Source: Sipunculus nudus (lineage: Eukaryota; Annelida; Sipuncula; Golfingiida; Sipunculidae). From it: DNA of 64,000 bases. The position numbers and the translations under genes were made by a program. Shown here in pieces: positions 24,003 to 35,450 of this stretch (position 1 is the first letter of the stretch; each line of letters begins with the position of its first letter). Below the pieces are notes generated by a model that was given only the letters and a program-made list of their open reading frames with translations, did no database searches and was not told where the DNA came from. The stretch spans positions 100,826,642-100,890,641 of the forward strand of contig CM049306.1 in assembly GCA_026874595.1 (NCBI GenBank), written 5' to 3'.

Positions 24003-25864
24003 CTTTGATGAACGCAAAGGGTAAGCTAGAAATATATTTCGGAATCTCCTTCTGAAACGCGCGAATTTCTTGCTGTGGGACCGAGAGGATCAATTTGATT
24101 TCTTGTAGCAGCCACTGGCCATTGCCCAATACCTGGGACAAACGGTTTCCTTTGAAAGTAAGCTGAGTTCCTTTGACCATTGTTAACATTGACAATATAT
24201 ATACAGTGAAACCTGTATTATAAGACCACCCGTGGTCTTAATTCACAGGTTGTCCTATTAGACAGGCCATTTATTATATTTATAACCGATATGGAAGTTG
24301 TCAGTTCAGTCAGGGGTGGTTTTAATGGACAGGTGGTCTTAATAGGCAGATGGTCTTTCTGATAGGTTCTTCTGTATATATAAACATATAAAAAATCGTA
24401 CATAATCCACGTAATGAGTAATGCGTCCAGCATATATCAACTCAATTTTAGGCATGTTGACAGAGTTCGGTTTGATAAGATCATGCCCTGCACGAATAAA
24501 TAGTTAAGTGAGATGTAGGAACATCACTTAAGGCGAAGTTCATGAGATAAACAAGTATAATTATATTCGTGAGGTATTATCGCATCCAGATATGTACCTT
24601 GTGACCTTACACAGTATAGCTCATGAATACCGGACAGTTCCGACCATATGGCCGCCTATACACGTCACACCGGATAATTTATATCACCTCTTACAGGTTA
24701 CAGGTTATCACTTGTTGTTATTTATCAAGTTAAATGGCTTCTCTTAGTTATGCAATAAACGGGTCAAATAACATGTAGAAACTCAACTAAGCACGAAGAT
24801 TTTGAAATTACACTATAAAACAGAACAACTTTCTGACACAGTTTCGAGTGTTTACAATCCTGCATACCTAAACCTATTTGATTTTCATAGATAAATCATA
24901 CCATTTGTAGAGTACCACAGATAACGTCAGTTTGCATATACGTTATATTCAACGCACTTAAGATAAACACGTTTTCCAAAAACAAACATATAAGATATAT
25001 TGCAGGTCTTGAAAGATTCAATATACCATTATACGCAATTTATGTTCAGCTTCATTTATAAGCGTTTTGAAATAACCATAATAAATATTATCCAGACCGT
25101 CCAAGGTCGACTGACACACTTGCATCATTCCGATTAGAATCACTCTAATGATTTTGTGTGAAAGAACGATGCCTTTCTATTTTTAATGTCCATATATACA
25201 ATACACAGTACCTTCCTTAACCGTATCATAAAAAGATTATTAATCAAATCAGTCCTTGCTCCCACAAGAACTATTTACACTTAAAGTTGTAAGAAATATA
25301 CCGAAATACAGGAGTCACTCTGCTGTTAACTTAACCGTTATATTATGACGTCATACGAAACATGTGTGTGCGTGCGTGTGTGTGTGTGTGTGTTTATATG
25401 ATCTTGGAATATAGGATTTTTTGGGGGTATATGGTGTTTATTGTCCTTGCTTCAAGGTTGCCTCAGTAAAGATACAAAATTGTTCGAAATAGCTTACCAC
25501 ACTTAATTCTCTGTTTATTCCACTGTTCTATTGCCGGATTATTATGCCCTCATATTTGACGGATTCTTTTTCGACGCACACAAATTGCACGAGCGATAGG
25601 TTAACACCTTGATGATCGAGAATAACGTTTGGAGGCCAGATTCAGGATTATTATCACAGTCACAAAGACTGAAATATATTACAATATACTATTTTACTAG
25701 GTAAAGAAAATGGTAAAATAAAGAGAAAACTTACCTGTTTTCAAGCTCTTGAAGAGGTCCGATTTCTTCCTGAACCACGGGAGTAGATTATTGACTTCGA
25801 AGTCTTTTCTTGATCTCGGCTCTTGGCTCAATACGGCTATAACCTTTTCATAGTTCAGAGCCAT
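9049..25864 (-). CDS. CNBD2: CNBD2-like cyclic nucleotide-binding protein
   Basis: Minus-strand exons, all phase-compatible: 25735-25864 (ATG), 17402-17489, 16853-17001, 14445-14754, 13911-14060, 13431-13543, 12302-12999, 10761-10888 and 9049-9109 (TGA), about 608 residues. If the GAG|GTAGAA donor at 12302 is not used, the frame stops at 12293 (548 residues). The N-terminus (LLPWFRKKSDLF) precedes cyclic-nucleotide-binding domain A. Its phosphate-binding cassette GATFGEVALLSEDCIRTAS (125-143) keeps the Gly-Glu and Arg140 that bind cyclic nucleotide. Domain B (about 187-345) has the degenerate cassette IGDMEVLLDLDTCMQTTVC, with Gln327 where Arg is expected, so it probably does not bind ligand. 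A charged, coiled-coil-like tail follows. In mammals CNBD2 is a sperm/testis protein; the same role here is inference. Intron 1 is 8.2 kb and full of repeats. Confidence 0.93.
10105..10161. repeat. (TA)n microsatellite
   Basis: Alternating TA in the last intron of the CNBD2-like gene. Confidence 0.95.
11795..12200. mobile_element. Foldback (inverted-repeat) MITE
   Basis: The left arm (11843-11932: AAGATTCTCTGGGT ... ACAGAGCAAAGACTTGT ... GTATCGCA ... ATCCAGCT) is the imperfect inverse of the right arm (12048-12146). Similarity continues outwards to about 11795 and 12200. It lies in intron DNA between the two last large CNBD2-like exons. A diverged single arm occurs at 44580-44680. Confidence 0.75.
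13610..13780 (+). mobile_element. SINE 3' fragment
   Basis: GGCTTAATAGGAAAG ... CACGGCTGT ... CGAGTGCGTCTTTG ... GAATATAAAAT resembles the 3' half of the SINE at 47030-47345. It lies in the 366-bp CNBD2-like intron and carries an expanded poly-G tract (about 13687-13713). Confidence 0.6.
16038..16051. repeat. Poly-C run (14)
   Basis: Homopolymer inside a CNBD2-like intron. Confidence 0.95.
16220..16255 (-). other. Duplicated 36-nt exon (candidate alternative exon) of the CNBD2-like gene
   Basis: The sequence between a TTTTAG acceptor and the donor TTG|GTAAGTAACC reads, in phase 1-1, RKSLGTFVTSLG. This copies the end of the exon at 16853-17001 (QLGTFVVSLG|GTAAGTAACC). Most differences are silent (CTC/CTG, ACC/ACA, TTC/TTT, CTA/CTT). 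As a 36-nt phase 1-1 cassette it would insert 12 residues just before the phosphate-binding cassette. With the alternative acceptor GACAG (16220-16251, 32 nt) it could join exon 2 directly and replace exon 3 in frame. Use in mRNA is unproven. Confidence 0.5.
19684..20560. repeat. Intronic duplicated segment, copy 1
   Basis: Starts with a (TA)n tract. The core at 19748-19910 (TGTCTATTTATTGACATACT ... CACGGGGACTTG) recurs at 21221-21385 with roughly 95% identity. Later pieces (TTGATTTGGAAGTTTCATGG, GGGAACAAACATCCATAAA) recur more diverged near 21790 and 22025. Part of CNBD2-like intron 1. Confidence 0.85.
21112..22090. repeat. Intronic duplicated segment, copy 2
   Basis: Second copy of the preceding element, about 1.48 kb downstream, again led by a (TA)n tract (21112-21153). 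The order of shared blocks is kept. It could be a tandem segmental duplication or two insertions of one unclassified transposon. Confidence 0.85.
23942..24002. repeat. (TA)n(GA)n compound microsatellite
   Basis: Alternating TA to about 23980, followed directly by GA repeats. Confidence 0.95.
24202..24378. mobile_element. Small MITE, CAGTGAAACCTGTATTA type
   Basis: The ends TATACAGTGAAACCT and (inverse of right end) TATACAGAAGAACCT are inverted. Inside are repeats of TGGTCTTAAT(A/T) and GACAGG, typical of the invertebrate repeat ending AGGTTTCACTGTA. Related to the larger element at 38760-41331. Confidence 0.6.
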
Positions 25865-28319
25865 GGTTAAAACTCCGGCTTACGGTCCCTGTGGTTTTAG
25901 GATCTTGATTTAATTTCTTCCGTTAATTGTCTATTGGGATTAATGGATATAAGATTTCTTCAGGTCATCATACGGTCTCCCGGCGTGACGCATGGTAAGC
26001 ACCGACCCAAGACGCACTGTTGCTAGCCTCTCATCTGCCGAGCGACCTGCGTGCAGAATAAACTAACATTATTATATAGCTCGCGATTTGGATAACTATC
26101 GGTACATTGAGGTGGGCCAGAGAAAGTTTGACGAGTTGTTTACCTTCTTCTTAGACTGGTTCTCCCCGCCGTGTTTGCTCTGGGAGTGAATTATAAAGCG
26201 CCCCGTGTTGCCTCGTGGACACAGCGTTTTGCTATGTTTAGGTCGTGCAATGGTTCTTGATCGATTATGAAGTGTAATGTGTACACATCTTTATGGGTCA
26301 ACCAAACGGGCCGGGATTTACCAGAGAACAGAGTCCTCTGATAACGCTGGCCGCCTATGGAGCCCTCTTGGCGGAGTCGACAACGGGCCAGAAGATACCA
26401 GTGGATTTACACAGACAAAGAAAAATATCTCCGCAAACGTGTCACACAAATTAATTTATCAACCTTTGGTCTGGACCAGTTTAATGTTGGTCATGGGAGA
26501 AATATAGCTTTGTCTTGATTCAGTGAAACGGTTCCTCGTACCCATTTCCTGCACGAATTTTATGACTTTCAATTACAATTATTAATAAATATTTATTGAT
26601 ATATGATACGAACAGGTGTTTTACACCTGCAAACAAGTACAAATGTAAGCCTTGTGGTTCACTGATTGTGCAGAATATATAAACCATGTTAAGAATACAT
26701 ATATTTAATCCAGGCTAAATATTAAAGGATGAGCATTTTTTACTGAAATAAAACTACCAGTGTGTACTGCCAGGAATAACCTTTACCGTTCTAAAGTTCC
26801 TAAACCGAAAACGCTAGAACGTCTATATACACTGACACTTATCCTTCAAGGGACTCAGAATGCAGTTAACACATCAATAAAATATTGATTTTTCTCTCAC
26901 AAACAGCGCAATTTTAGGCCTGTATATGGCCTCTTGAGTCCATTTCATATTTAATGAAGCATTAATGTTCTGTTGAGGCTTACATGATCTATTACTTCAC
27001 CGTAACTTCCCTCATACAAACGCTGGCCATGTATAATACTTCCACGCACTTGACCTTGAATTTAATTATTGATAATATTTTTTTATAAAACCGATGCTGC
27101 TAAACACACACAATGGTGTAGTCAAAATGCTTTGAATATAACTAAAACGTTACGTCAACGATAATTCATTAAAATTCAATATGGCTAATAGTAACGATAT
27201 AATTTATTGATGTCAACAAAGCGCCGATAAATAGTACCATTTATCCTTCACTTTAATTTTGATCGCAATTGATTAGGAGCAATTTCCTGTCGATTTAGCC
27301 GGGCCATTATACCTGACTGACCCGCTATGCTGTAGAACAAAAGACTCGTTTTATAGGGTTTGGGTAATGCAGGCCAGCTTAATTAGATAAAGTGCGTGGG
27401 TTGCTAAGTAACCAACGCTAGCCAGGGTGACAAAATGAACCGAGTAAGATTTTGGCTAACCCCGCGTCAGCTCACAACCCTAGCTTTGATGAATTTGTCT
27501 GGATTCCTGTGGGTTTAACGCCTTATGGAAAATCTGTTTTCCTGGCACTTGTGGATGGCAGCTTATCTCTGTCTTGACAAGCTGAATCCGGGTAGATATA
27601 TGACGGCCAAATCGGAGTGCATATTACGACCATATGGCCAAGAGAGACTGGTCAAGTGTCCAGAGAGTAGAATCTGTTACAACATGAAATCACTGACCGG
27701 TGCCCTATTTTTGTAACAGTTTAAATAGATCCAATGATTGTTATACAAACTATTAAAGTTCAAACGAACACATCGGTTTTTTTTCCCCGAACTGCCCAGT
27801 GTTGTAAGATTATCTGTGCGGCTCTACCAGAATGATCTTTGGTTTTTTTAACAAAGCAGTCTATGTCAAAAGAGGGAATATGCAATGTATAAGAACAGGT
27901 GTTATCAATTTTACTAACCGGATATAAAAAGGTTGATGATGATAAACAAATTTATTTAAGCGAAGAAAGCTGGTTTTATTGCAAAGTCGTTAAGCAGTTT
28001 TCTGATCTGATGAAAATAAACTTGACAGCAGTGGAAGAATACGTGTTTGATAACCCTATCCTGGTGTTTACTACCTATTTTGTAGGTCATTTTAGACCGA
28101 AACGGATTCTATATAACCCCGTGTTTGTTGTTATGTTGTTGACCACTTCATCCTAATTGGAACGGTTAAATGCACGTTTTCATATCCACGTGTGGCTCTT
28201 TGAAACTGCTTGTCAGTAAAAATCTGATTTGACAGAGAGCATTATGGGTCCCCGGATCTCTAGGGTATCGTTTTATGAAGGACTATGAGAGGCTTTTACA
28301 ACATGGTTTGTAACCTCAG

Positions 28320-28546
28320 GTGGAGACCATAAAAGCTTTTGTTGGTCAACATTTACGGTTATTTGTAGCGGCACTTTTACGGTGATTGGGCAGACCAACC
28401 AGCAGTGCCTGAGGCCCGACCGTCCCGATCGTTTGAGTAAATGCATCGAGAACTGCATGCGAGATTTAATGGACATGGAAGAATACGTCGGGATTATAAC
28501 ACACTGGGTGTATTCACGATCTGGTCTCGGAGGAAATAACGCGTAA
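28320..28546 (+). CDS. Candidate orphan exon, unknown protein
   Basis: A GTAACCTCAG acceptor opens a phase-1 frame of about 75 codons ending in TAA at 28544-28546. It has five Cys and a coding-like stretch (SKCIENCMRDLMDMEEYV). A donor-like GC|GTAAAA sits just before the stop. No family is recognised and the opposite strand is open too, so this may be chance. Confidence 0.2.
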
Positions 28547-30821
28547 AACCTTGTATATAAATTCGAAATCAAAAGGGCTTTAACAGCTCTTAAAATCTGC
28601 AGGCGCATTCACCAGGCATGTATGTCACATATCGCGAAAGGTCGTAAGGACAATATCCTCACTAACCATGAGGCCATAAGGAATTTTCAAAGACTCTGCG
28701 AAAGATCATCTTCCAAGAATGTGTTCTATATGACTAACAATTGTGTATATTGCATAATGAATGGGGTATGTTATTCTACCTGTGATTACGGCATATCTAA
28801 AACAACGTAACCGTCAAAACAATCACGACCTGGAGATTTGCTAATTACAGACAACTAAGCATACCCAGACGAGACTGTGTGTTTTATAAACTGTCTTTTG
28901 AAAATCTAGTACATGAATGACACGGTGGTTCATCTGGGTATAATTAGTCAGAAAAGCATTCATTAACGGTAAAACCTATTCAGCATTAGTACAGGAAGTC
29001 CGGTTATATTATGATTTGTATATTTTACACAGGCTCAGAAAAAAAAAACATAATTTGTTTACCCAACAATTGTATCCCGTGCGCTCCAACCCTAGCAGCA
29101 TTCCTTTCTAAGCCTACGACACGTTCCGCGATCTTTTTAGGCTGTATTTTTTGTACCTGTCTGACGTGTTAGGTAAAAAAAAAACAGCCTTTAGGTAGTA
29201 TACCCGTGGATTAGCAGCTTGTCAAGTGACATTAGATACGAGTATACATCATCATTCACTGTGCGTCGTTGGACCGTTCGTCTGATACCCATTTGGTAAC
29301 TGTTATAGTTCATTATATATGAATTTTGGGTTAGAAAATACCCACCTTTCACATATGCTCGTTATAGATGGGATGGTCCTGAATCAGTCACAGATGTGTG
29401 ACCAACAAACGTTCACAGGGGACAAGATTCGCTGTTTTGCGCACACTTCATTGTAATTGCATAGATTAATGACCCTATATTATTAGATAAAATGAATTAT
29501 ATAACTTTATATTCAGACGTCCGGTTTATATAATTACCTTGTGAAACACTGTAAAAAATTAATACATTTTGGCAGATTAATGTTACAAGACTTTGTGTGT
29601 CCTAAAACATTGAATTTCTCATCAATATACAAGGCATTACAATATACTACAATATACTATGCATTACATTACTTACTGAAATCATATACACTGAAGCCAA
29701 TGTCCAGAGGTAAACGCGGCGTTGTGTAAAAATAAAAAAAGAAAAAAAAAGATAAAGAAAGAAGCCCTCATCAGACCATACTTTAATAAATCTTTAACTA
29801 TGCCTGCATGACAGGGCAGTCTTGGTCAAGCCTAAGTTAACACTAGACAATCGATGTCGTGTATCTGCAAATATTAATTACTTTGACCGGGATAATTCAA
29901 ATACAACATGGACGGACAATGCCCTTTTACACATAGTCTAACAGATTATTTACATCAGACAAATAAGGTTCAATCCACGAGAACAGGAAAATCTATAAAA
30001 ATCAAAGACGACTCTATACGTTCAATTATACTGAAACTGATGTTACAATACAGCGACCGAAGGTATAACAAGAATACAGGATGCAAAATCTCTTGTAAAA
30101 GAGTAGATAATAAGTGATCACAAAGCCACCGCTCGACGTCCCTGATTTTTGGGCATAGCCATTAGAATGCTGTGACTGTGTTTTTGGTCTAAGTGCTAAA
30201 TTTTTATTCTACTGATCCATAGAATGGCAAGACTGAACATATCGTATGCCATATCTGTCATCTGTCGAAACTTCCGATGAAATCAATGTGACCGAATTTA
30301 TGTAATGACGTCATCTTGTATTGGGGGTATGTCTCACTCAACATGTTTTCCATTGTTCAAACCCGCGTTACGAATAAAATCACGTTCGCTGATGAATTGA
30401 CATCAGCAGGTGGCTTATCTTGTACGTTTCATACAAATATAGTGGGATCTTCTGATTACATTCTGATAACTTACGAATAGGCTATAGCACCAGATCTAGG
30501 ACCCCCTTATACACCACCTTTGTCTTACACACAATCGATCATCAAGTGAGGTTTCTAGAGTGCCCTGGTTTTCTAGACATTAGTCTTCAGCTCATTGACG
30601 CCCCTAACGACAACCCAGTTCTTATACATCCTATCGACCAGATATATTTTTTTTCTTTTAATAATTTTTGGACCATGTTCAGGTTTAGTTGTTGAAGGTG
30701 AATATAACTAACACAACCGCATAATAAAGATATTGATTGACATATAAAAAAGAGGAAACATTGCACTTCAGATCTAAATATACCGGTTTTATGTTAGTTC
30801 AACAGTATAAAATCGGTATAC

Positions 30822-30827
<6 letters not shown>

Positions 30828-30863
<36 letters not shown>
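30828..30863. repeat. (GA)n microsatellite
   Basis: Alternating GA of about 36 bp. Confidence 0.95.
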
Positions 30864-30866
<3 letters not shown>

Positions 30867-31374
30867 TCAGTCTCTGACAGAATCATACTCATATTTTTAA
30901 CAAAATGGACCGGGAGGTAGTCTCCTATGCATGTGGTTGTGTGCCGGTCTGTCCCTCCGTACATATATAAATATGCGTTCAGTGAGTTGAACTTGTTTAA
31001 AAGGTATTTGCTATGAAACTCCACGCATTAAGAATAAACAGATAAGTGATCAAAGAAGAAATGCATGGTTGAATAGTTAACTAAAGGCCAATGCAGGTCA
31101 GTGTCACAGGTAGTCTGTCAAAAGCAGTTTACAGTATCTTTAACAGGGTCCAGTGGTAAAATGCTTGCAACTCGGGTTAGATTTCCATCAGAGCCATTGA
31201 GAATGCTTGTCATTAGTTATGATAATTAACTAGTTGTATAATCCATGTCAAATAAATAAGGTTTACATTCAATAATGGCTTGCGCAAAGACTCATATTCT
31301 TACCTGGCGCGAGTCGTTGTAAGTAACCGTGGTTCCAGTGTATTCTGTATCCCTCACCACGTGCCGATGGTTAG

Positions 31375-31616
31375 AATGCAATGTTGTGAATGAGACTTGT
31401 TACATATGCTGGCGGTCTGTTAGTGACGCGTTGTACGTTAGAGACCAGAGCTTACTATCAACACATGTGCACATTCACGTGGCCTTTGATACCATTAATG
31501 GCACCTCGACCACACTGTATACGTCTCCTTTAGATAAGGGTGGTGGCGTGTCGGGCACTTACAACTGTTCTCCAGATCAGATTCATGTCATCTTAAAGCC
31601 TATGAAGAAGGATTAA
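31375..31616 (+). CDS. Candidate terminal exon, unknown protein
   Basis: After GATGGTTAG the frame reads CNVVNETCYICWRS..., runs about 80 codons and ends at TAA 31614-31616. It contains three sequons (NET, NGT, NCS), four Cys and a basic end (LKPMKKD). The codon choice looks more coding-like than its surroundings. A matching upstream exon was not found, so it may be a relic or a chance frame. Confidence 0.3.
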
Positions 31617-31902
31617 GGGATTATATGATAGACATCTAACAGTATATCTCTGTATTTTTATACTCACAGCGACTCGTCTACGCTTGTCTCTAGTAGTTAC
31701 ATACACATTATCATAGTAGATCTAGACTGGGCGGGAGTGTCGAGAGTGAAAATAAGAGGTCATCTGTATCACAAGACAGCTACATGAGTAAATGAAGTAA
31801 GGCAAAGTATATAGGGAAGTTTAATTACGGTAGAAACACCAGTAGTAGTACTAAGATGGATAGGTAAAATAGTAATAGCAGCAGCGGTAGTGTTAGTGGT
31901 AG

Positions 31903-31926
31903 TTATAGTAGTAGACATAGTAGTAG

Positions 31927-31962
<36 letters not shown>

Positions 31963-34139
31963 CAGTAGTAGTAGAAGTAGTAGAATTAGGACCAGTAGCA
32001 ATAGTAGGAGTAGTAGGAACATTAGCAGAGTCATAGTGTGTTGGACTTGTTGCAGTTGTAATAGTAATAGGAAGAAGCAAGGCAGGAGTAGCAGTGGAAA
32101 TAGCGAATATTGCAGCAGTAGGAGAAGTAGTTTGGTAGCATCCCTGTGGCAGTTGAGTAACAAAAGAAGTTGAGTAACAGAAGAAGAAGGATTAATAGGG
32201 TTGAAGGAGTAGTAGTAGAGGTAGTAGCTAGCAGCAGTGGAAGAAGTATAGTTGAAGTAAAAGTAACATAGTAGGAGTAACAATAGTAGTAGGATTAGTA
32301 GAAGTCGAAGGAGTAACAACAGTAGTAGGATTAGAAGAAGTAGAAGGAGTAACAACAGTAGTAGGATCAGTAGAAGTAGAAGGAGTAACAACAGTAGTAG
32401 GATCAGTAGAAGCAGAAGGAGTAACAACAGTAGTAGGATCAGTAGAAGCAGAAGGAGTAACAAGAGTGTAGGATCAGTAGAAGTAGAAGGAGTGACAACA
32501 GTAGTAGGATCAGTAGAAGTAGAAGGGTTAACAACAGTAGTAGGATCAGTAGAAGTAGAAGGAGTAACAACAGTAGTAGGATCAGTAGAAGTCGAAGGAG
32601 TAACAACAGTAGTAGGATCAGTAGAAGTAGAAGGAGTAAAAACAGTAGTAGGATCAGGAGAAGTAGAAGGAGTAACAACAGTAGTAGGATCAGGAGAAGT
32701 AGAAGGAGTAACAACAGTAGTAGGATCAGTAGAAGTAGAAGGAGTAACAACAGTAGTAGGATCAGGAGAAGTAGAAGGAGTAACAACAGTAGTAGGATCA
32801 GTAGAAGTAGAAGGAGTAAAAACAGTAGTAGGATCAGTAGAAGCAGAAAGAGTAACAACAGTAGTAGGATCAGTAGAAGTAGAAGGGTTAACAACAGTAG
32901 TAGGATCAGTAGAAGTAGAAGGAGTAACAACAGTAGTAGGATCAGTAGAAGTCGAAGGAGTAACAACAGTAGTAGGATCAGTAGAAGTAGAAGGAGTAAA
33001 AACAGTAGTAGGATCAGGAGAAGTAGAAGGAGTAACAACAGTAGTAGGATCAGGAGAAGTAGAAGGAGTAACAACAGTAGTAGGATCAGTAGAAGTAGAA
33101 GGAGTAACAACAGTAGTAGGATCAGGAGAAGTAGAAGGAGTAACAACAGTAGTAGGATCAGTAGAAGTAGAAGGAGTAACAACAGTAGTAGGATCAGTAG
33201 AAGCAGAAAGAGTAACAACAGTAGTAGGATCAGTAGAAGCAGAAGGAGTAACAAGAGTAGTAGGATCAGTAGAAGCAGAAGGAGTAACAAGAGTAGTAGG
33301 ATCAGTAGAAGTAGAAGGAGTAACAAGAGTAGTAGGATCAGTAGAAGTAGAAGGAGTAAAAACAGTAGTATGATCAGTAGAAGTAGAAGGAGTAAAAACA
33401 GTAGTAGGATCAGGAGAAGTAGAAGGAGTAACAACAGTAGTAGGATCAGTAGAAGCAGAAGGAGTAACAAAAGTAGTAGGATCAGTAGAAGTAGAAGGAG
33501 TAACAACAGTAGTAGGATCAGTAGAAGCAGAAGGAGTAACAACAGTAGTAAGATTAGTAGAAGTAGAAGGAGTAACAAGAGTAGTAGGATCAGGAGAAGT
33601 AGAAGGAGTAACAACAGTAGTAGGATCAGTAGAAGTAGAAGGAGTAACAACAGTAGTAGGATCAGTAGAAGCAGAAGGAGTAACAAGAGTAGTAGGATCA
33701 GTAGAAGCAGTAGGAGTAACAAGAGTAGTAGGATCAGTAGAAGTAGAAGGAGTAAAAACAGTAGTAGGATCAGTAGAAGTAGAAGGAGTAACAACAGTAG
33801 TAGGATCAGTAGAAGCAGAAGGAGTAACAAGAGTAGTAGGATCAGTAGAAGCAGTAGGAGTAACAAGAGTAGTAGGATCAGTAGAAGTAGAAGGAGTAAA
33901 AACAGTAGTAGGATCAGTAGAAGTAGAAGGAGTAAAAACAGTAGTAGGAGTAGCAGAAATAGATGGAGTAGTTGAAGTAGGAGTAGCAGCAGTAGAAGGT
34001 CAAACAACAGTAACAGGTGAAGCAGACGTTTGAGTAGTCGAAGTAAGAGCAGAAGGAGTAACAACAGTAATAGCCGTAGTAACACTTGAAGTAGTAGCCG
34101 TAGGACTATCAGCAGTAGGATGAGTCGTAGGTGCAAAAA
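31903..34139 (-). pseudogene. Mucin-like PTS-repeat frame on the minus strand (broken or non-coding)
   Basis: One minus-strand frame of the 36-bp array translates to VVTPSTSTDPTT repeats, preceded by non-repetitive Thr/Ser/Pro-rich sequence (APTTHPTADSPTATTSS) after a CATTTCAG acceptor near 34139. This is the composition of an O-glycosylated mucin domain, and repeat variants change mostly among T, P, A and S. The frame is interrupted by TGA at 34000-34002 and shifted by a 2-nt loss near 32469, after which it reads Leu. It may be a decayed mucin exon or a minisatellite with a fortuitous open frame. Other frames (poly-Leu on minus; TTVVGSVEVEGV on plus) are less plausible proteins. Confidence 0.3.
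32283..33955. repeat. 36-bp minisatellite, ~46 copies
   Basis: The unit GTAGGATCAGTAGAAGTAGA plus AGGAGTAACAACAGTA is repeated in tandem. A 10-unit block is duplicated at a 360-bp offset (AGAAGGGTTAACAACAG at 32521 and 32881; GTCGAAGG at 32591 and 32951). Degenerate AGT/GTA-rich sequence flanks both ends. Confidence 0.97.
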
Positions 34140-34649
34140 TCTGAAATGACCCATGTTTTCAAATATTTTTATCATAATAAAATGAAACGTGCTGAATCAG
34201 AAACATTAGATACTGGAATAAATTCATTGTTGAGTCTGAAAAGGCTTGACGTCCAGCCGATGTTTGAACCTCACGTATTTACTAAAATGCATTCATAACG
34301 TTAGGACCTAGCAAGGTTTATAACGTAAATAATAACATATGACAAATTGTGATCGTGACGACTTAAATATCATAATTATTTCCAAAGCGATCAAGAGTAA
34401 CTTCTGATCCAAAGTATTTAAGAGGATAAAAGGACCGACGACTCCACCTTTGTACACCACGCTTACGCAACGACTTCGTACGTCATCTAAACATGCGGCC
34501 AACCAAATCCTGAGACCAGGACCAGTCAGACCGCCCTATGCCCTAAAGAAAAATAGAATACGAGTAGTCGACAAGCGACTACGTGTATCGGCCGAAATCA
34601 GAGTGGGATGACTGGAGATAAGTCAAACCACTACTGAGATATTAGTGAT

Positions 34650-35450
34650 TTTGGCCCACGGCAGACAAACAGACGGACGCTGTGCAAAAATGCTGGCAGT
34701 TGGCGCCACCAATTTTGTGTATGATTAAGAACTATGTGAGATTTATACACATGCAAAATTTTCAGGGGGATATGTCAAACAAGTCCTGAGATATAAGCCT
34801 GAATTAGTGCAGAGTAAACCAAAATGTAGGTGGCGCCACCTGTCTTAAAATCAAGAAAGCTGTCCAGGATGTATGAACCTGCAAAATTTCAAGTGGATAA
34901 GTCAAACCACTGCAGAGATATGAGTAATTTTATCCCAAGGCAGATGAACAGATGGACACTGTGCAAAAATGGTTCCAGGTGGCGCCACCAGTTTGGCTTA
35001 TAATAAAGAGCCATGTGAGATCTATTCACATGCAAAATTTTGGCCCAATCGGTCAAACGGTTCCCGAGATATGAGCTTGGACGTCTGCAGCGTAAACGTG
35101 AATGAAGGTTGCGCCACCTGTCATAAAATCAAGAAAACTGTCCAGGATGTATACATATGCAAAATTTTAGGCTGATAAGTCCAACCAATACAGAGATATG
35201 AGTGATTTTATCCAAAGGCAGATGAACAGATGGACGCTGTGCAAAAATGGTTGCAGGTGGTGCCACCATTTTAGTGTATGTTATAAAGCTACCCAAGGGC
35301 TACATTTGTGCGAATTTTTTTAGCCTGATCGGTCAAATGGTTCCCGAAATATGTGGGTTTATGTGTGGAAACAGACGCATAAATGGACGCTTGACAGAGA
35401 GGAAAGGTCAGAGGTCAACCAAAAATGTGGGCGCAGCGGTTCCCATGTGA
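34650..35450. repeat. ~280-bp tandem repeat, about 2.8 copies
   Basis: CAGATGAACAGATGGACGCT-type starts recur near 34663, 34943 and 35220, each followed by GTGCAAAAATG and GGTGGCGCCACC-like palindromes. The motif also occurs in the block nested in the 6.2-7.9 kb element, so it belongs to a dispersed family. Confidence 0.85.

Larger units (their letters stand above)
25865..31328. other. Promoter side of the CNBD2-like gene and intergenic DNA
   Basis: Upstream of the CNBD2-like ATG I see no TATA box or other clear core element. Several open frames (27525-27716, 27899-28156) have somewhat coding-like composition but lack supporting splice sites. A (GT)n lies at about 25362-25393 and a (GA)n at 30828-30863. 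One weak candidate exon is listed separately. Confidence 0.4.

Noticed and set aside
27525-28156. Open frames with a hydrophobic start, candidate secreted peptides
   Set aside because: No splice sites, family or promoter support them; length is within chance expectation.
32492-33975. TTVVGSVEVEGV and SRISRSRRSNNS open frames (plus strand)
   Set aside because: These are shadow frames of the same minisatellite, with no start context or splice sites.
32439-34175. Long poly-leucine open frame (minus strand)
   Set aside because: It is one of several stop-free frames of a 36-bp minisatellite; unbroken Leu is not a plausible protein.
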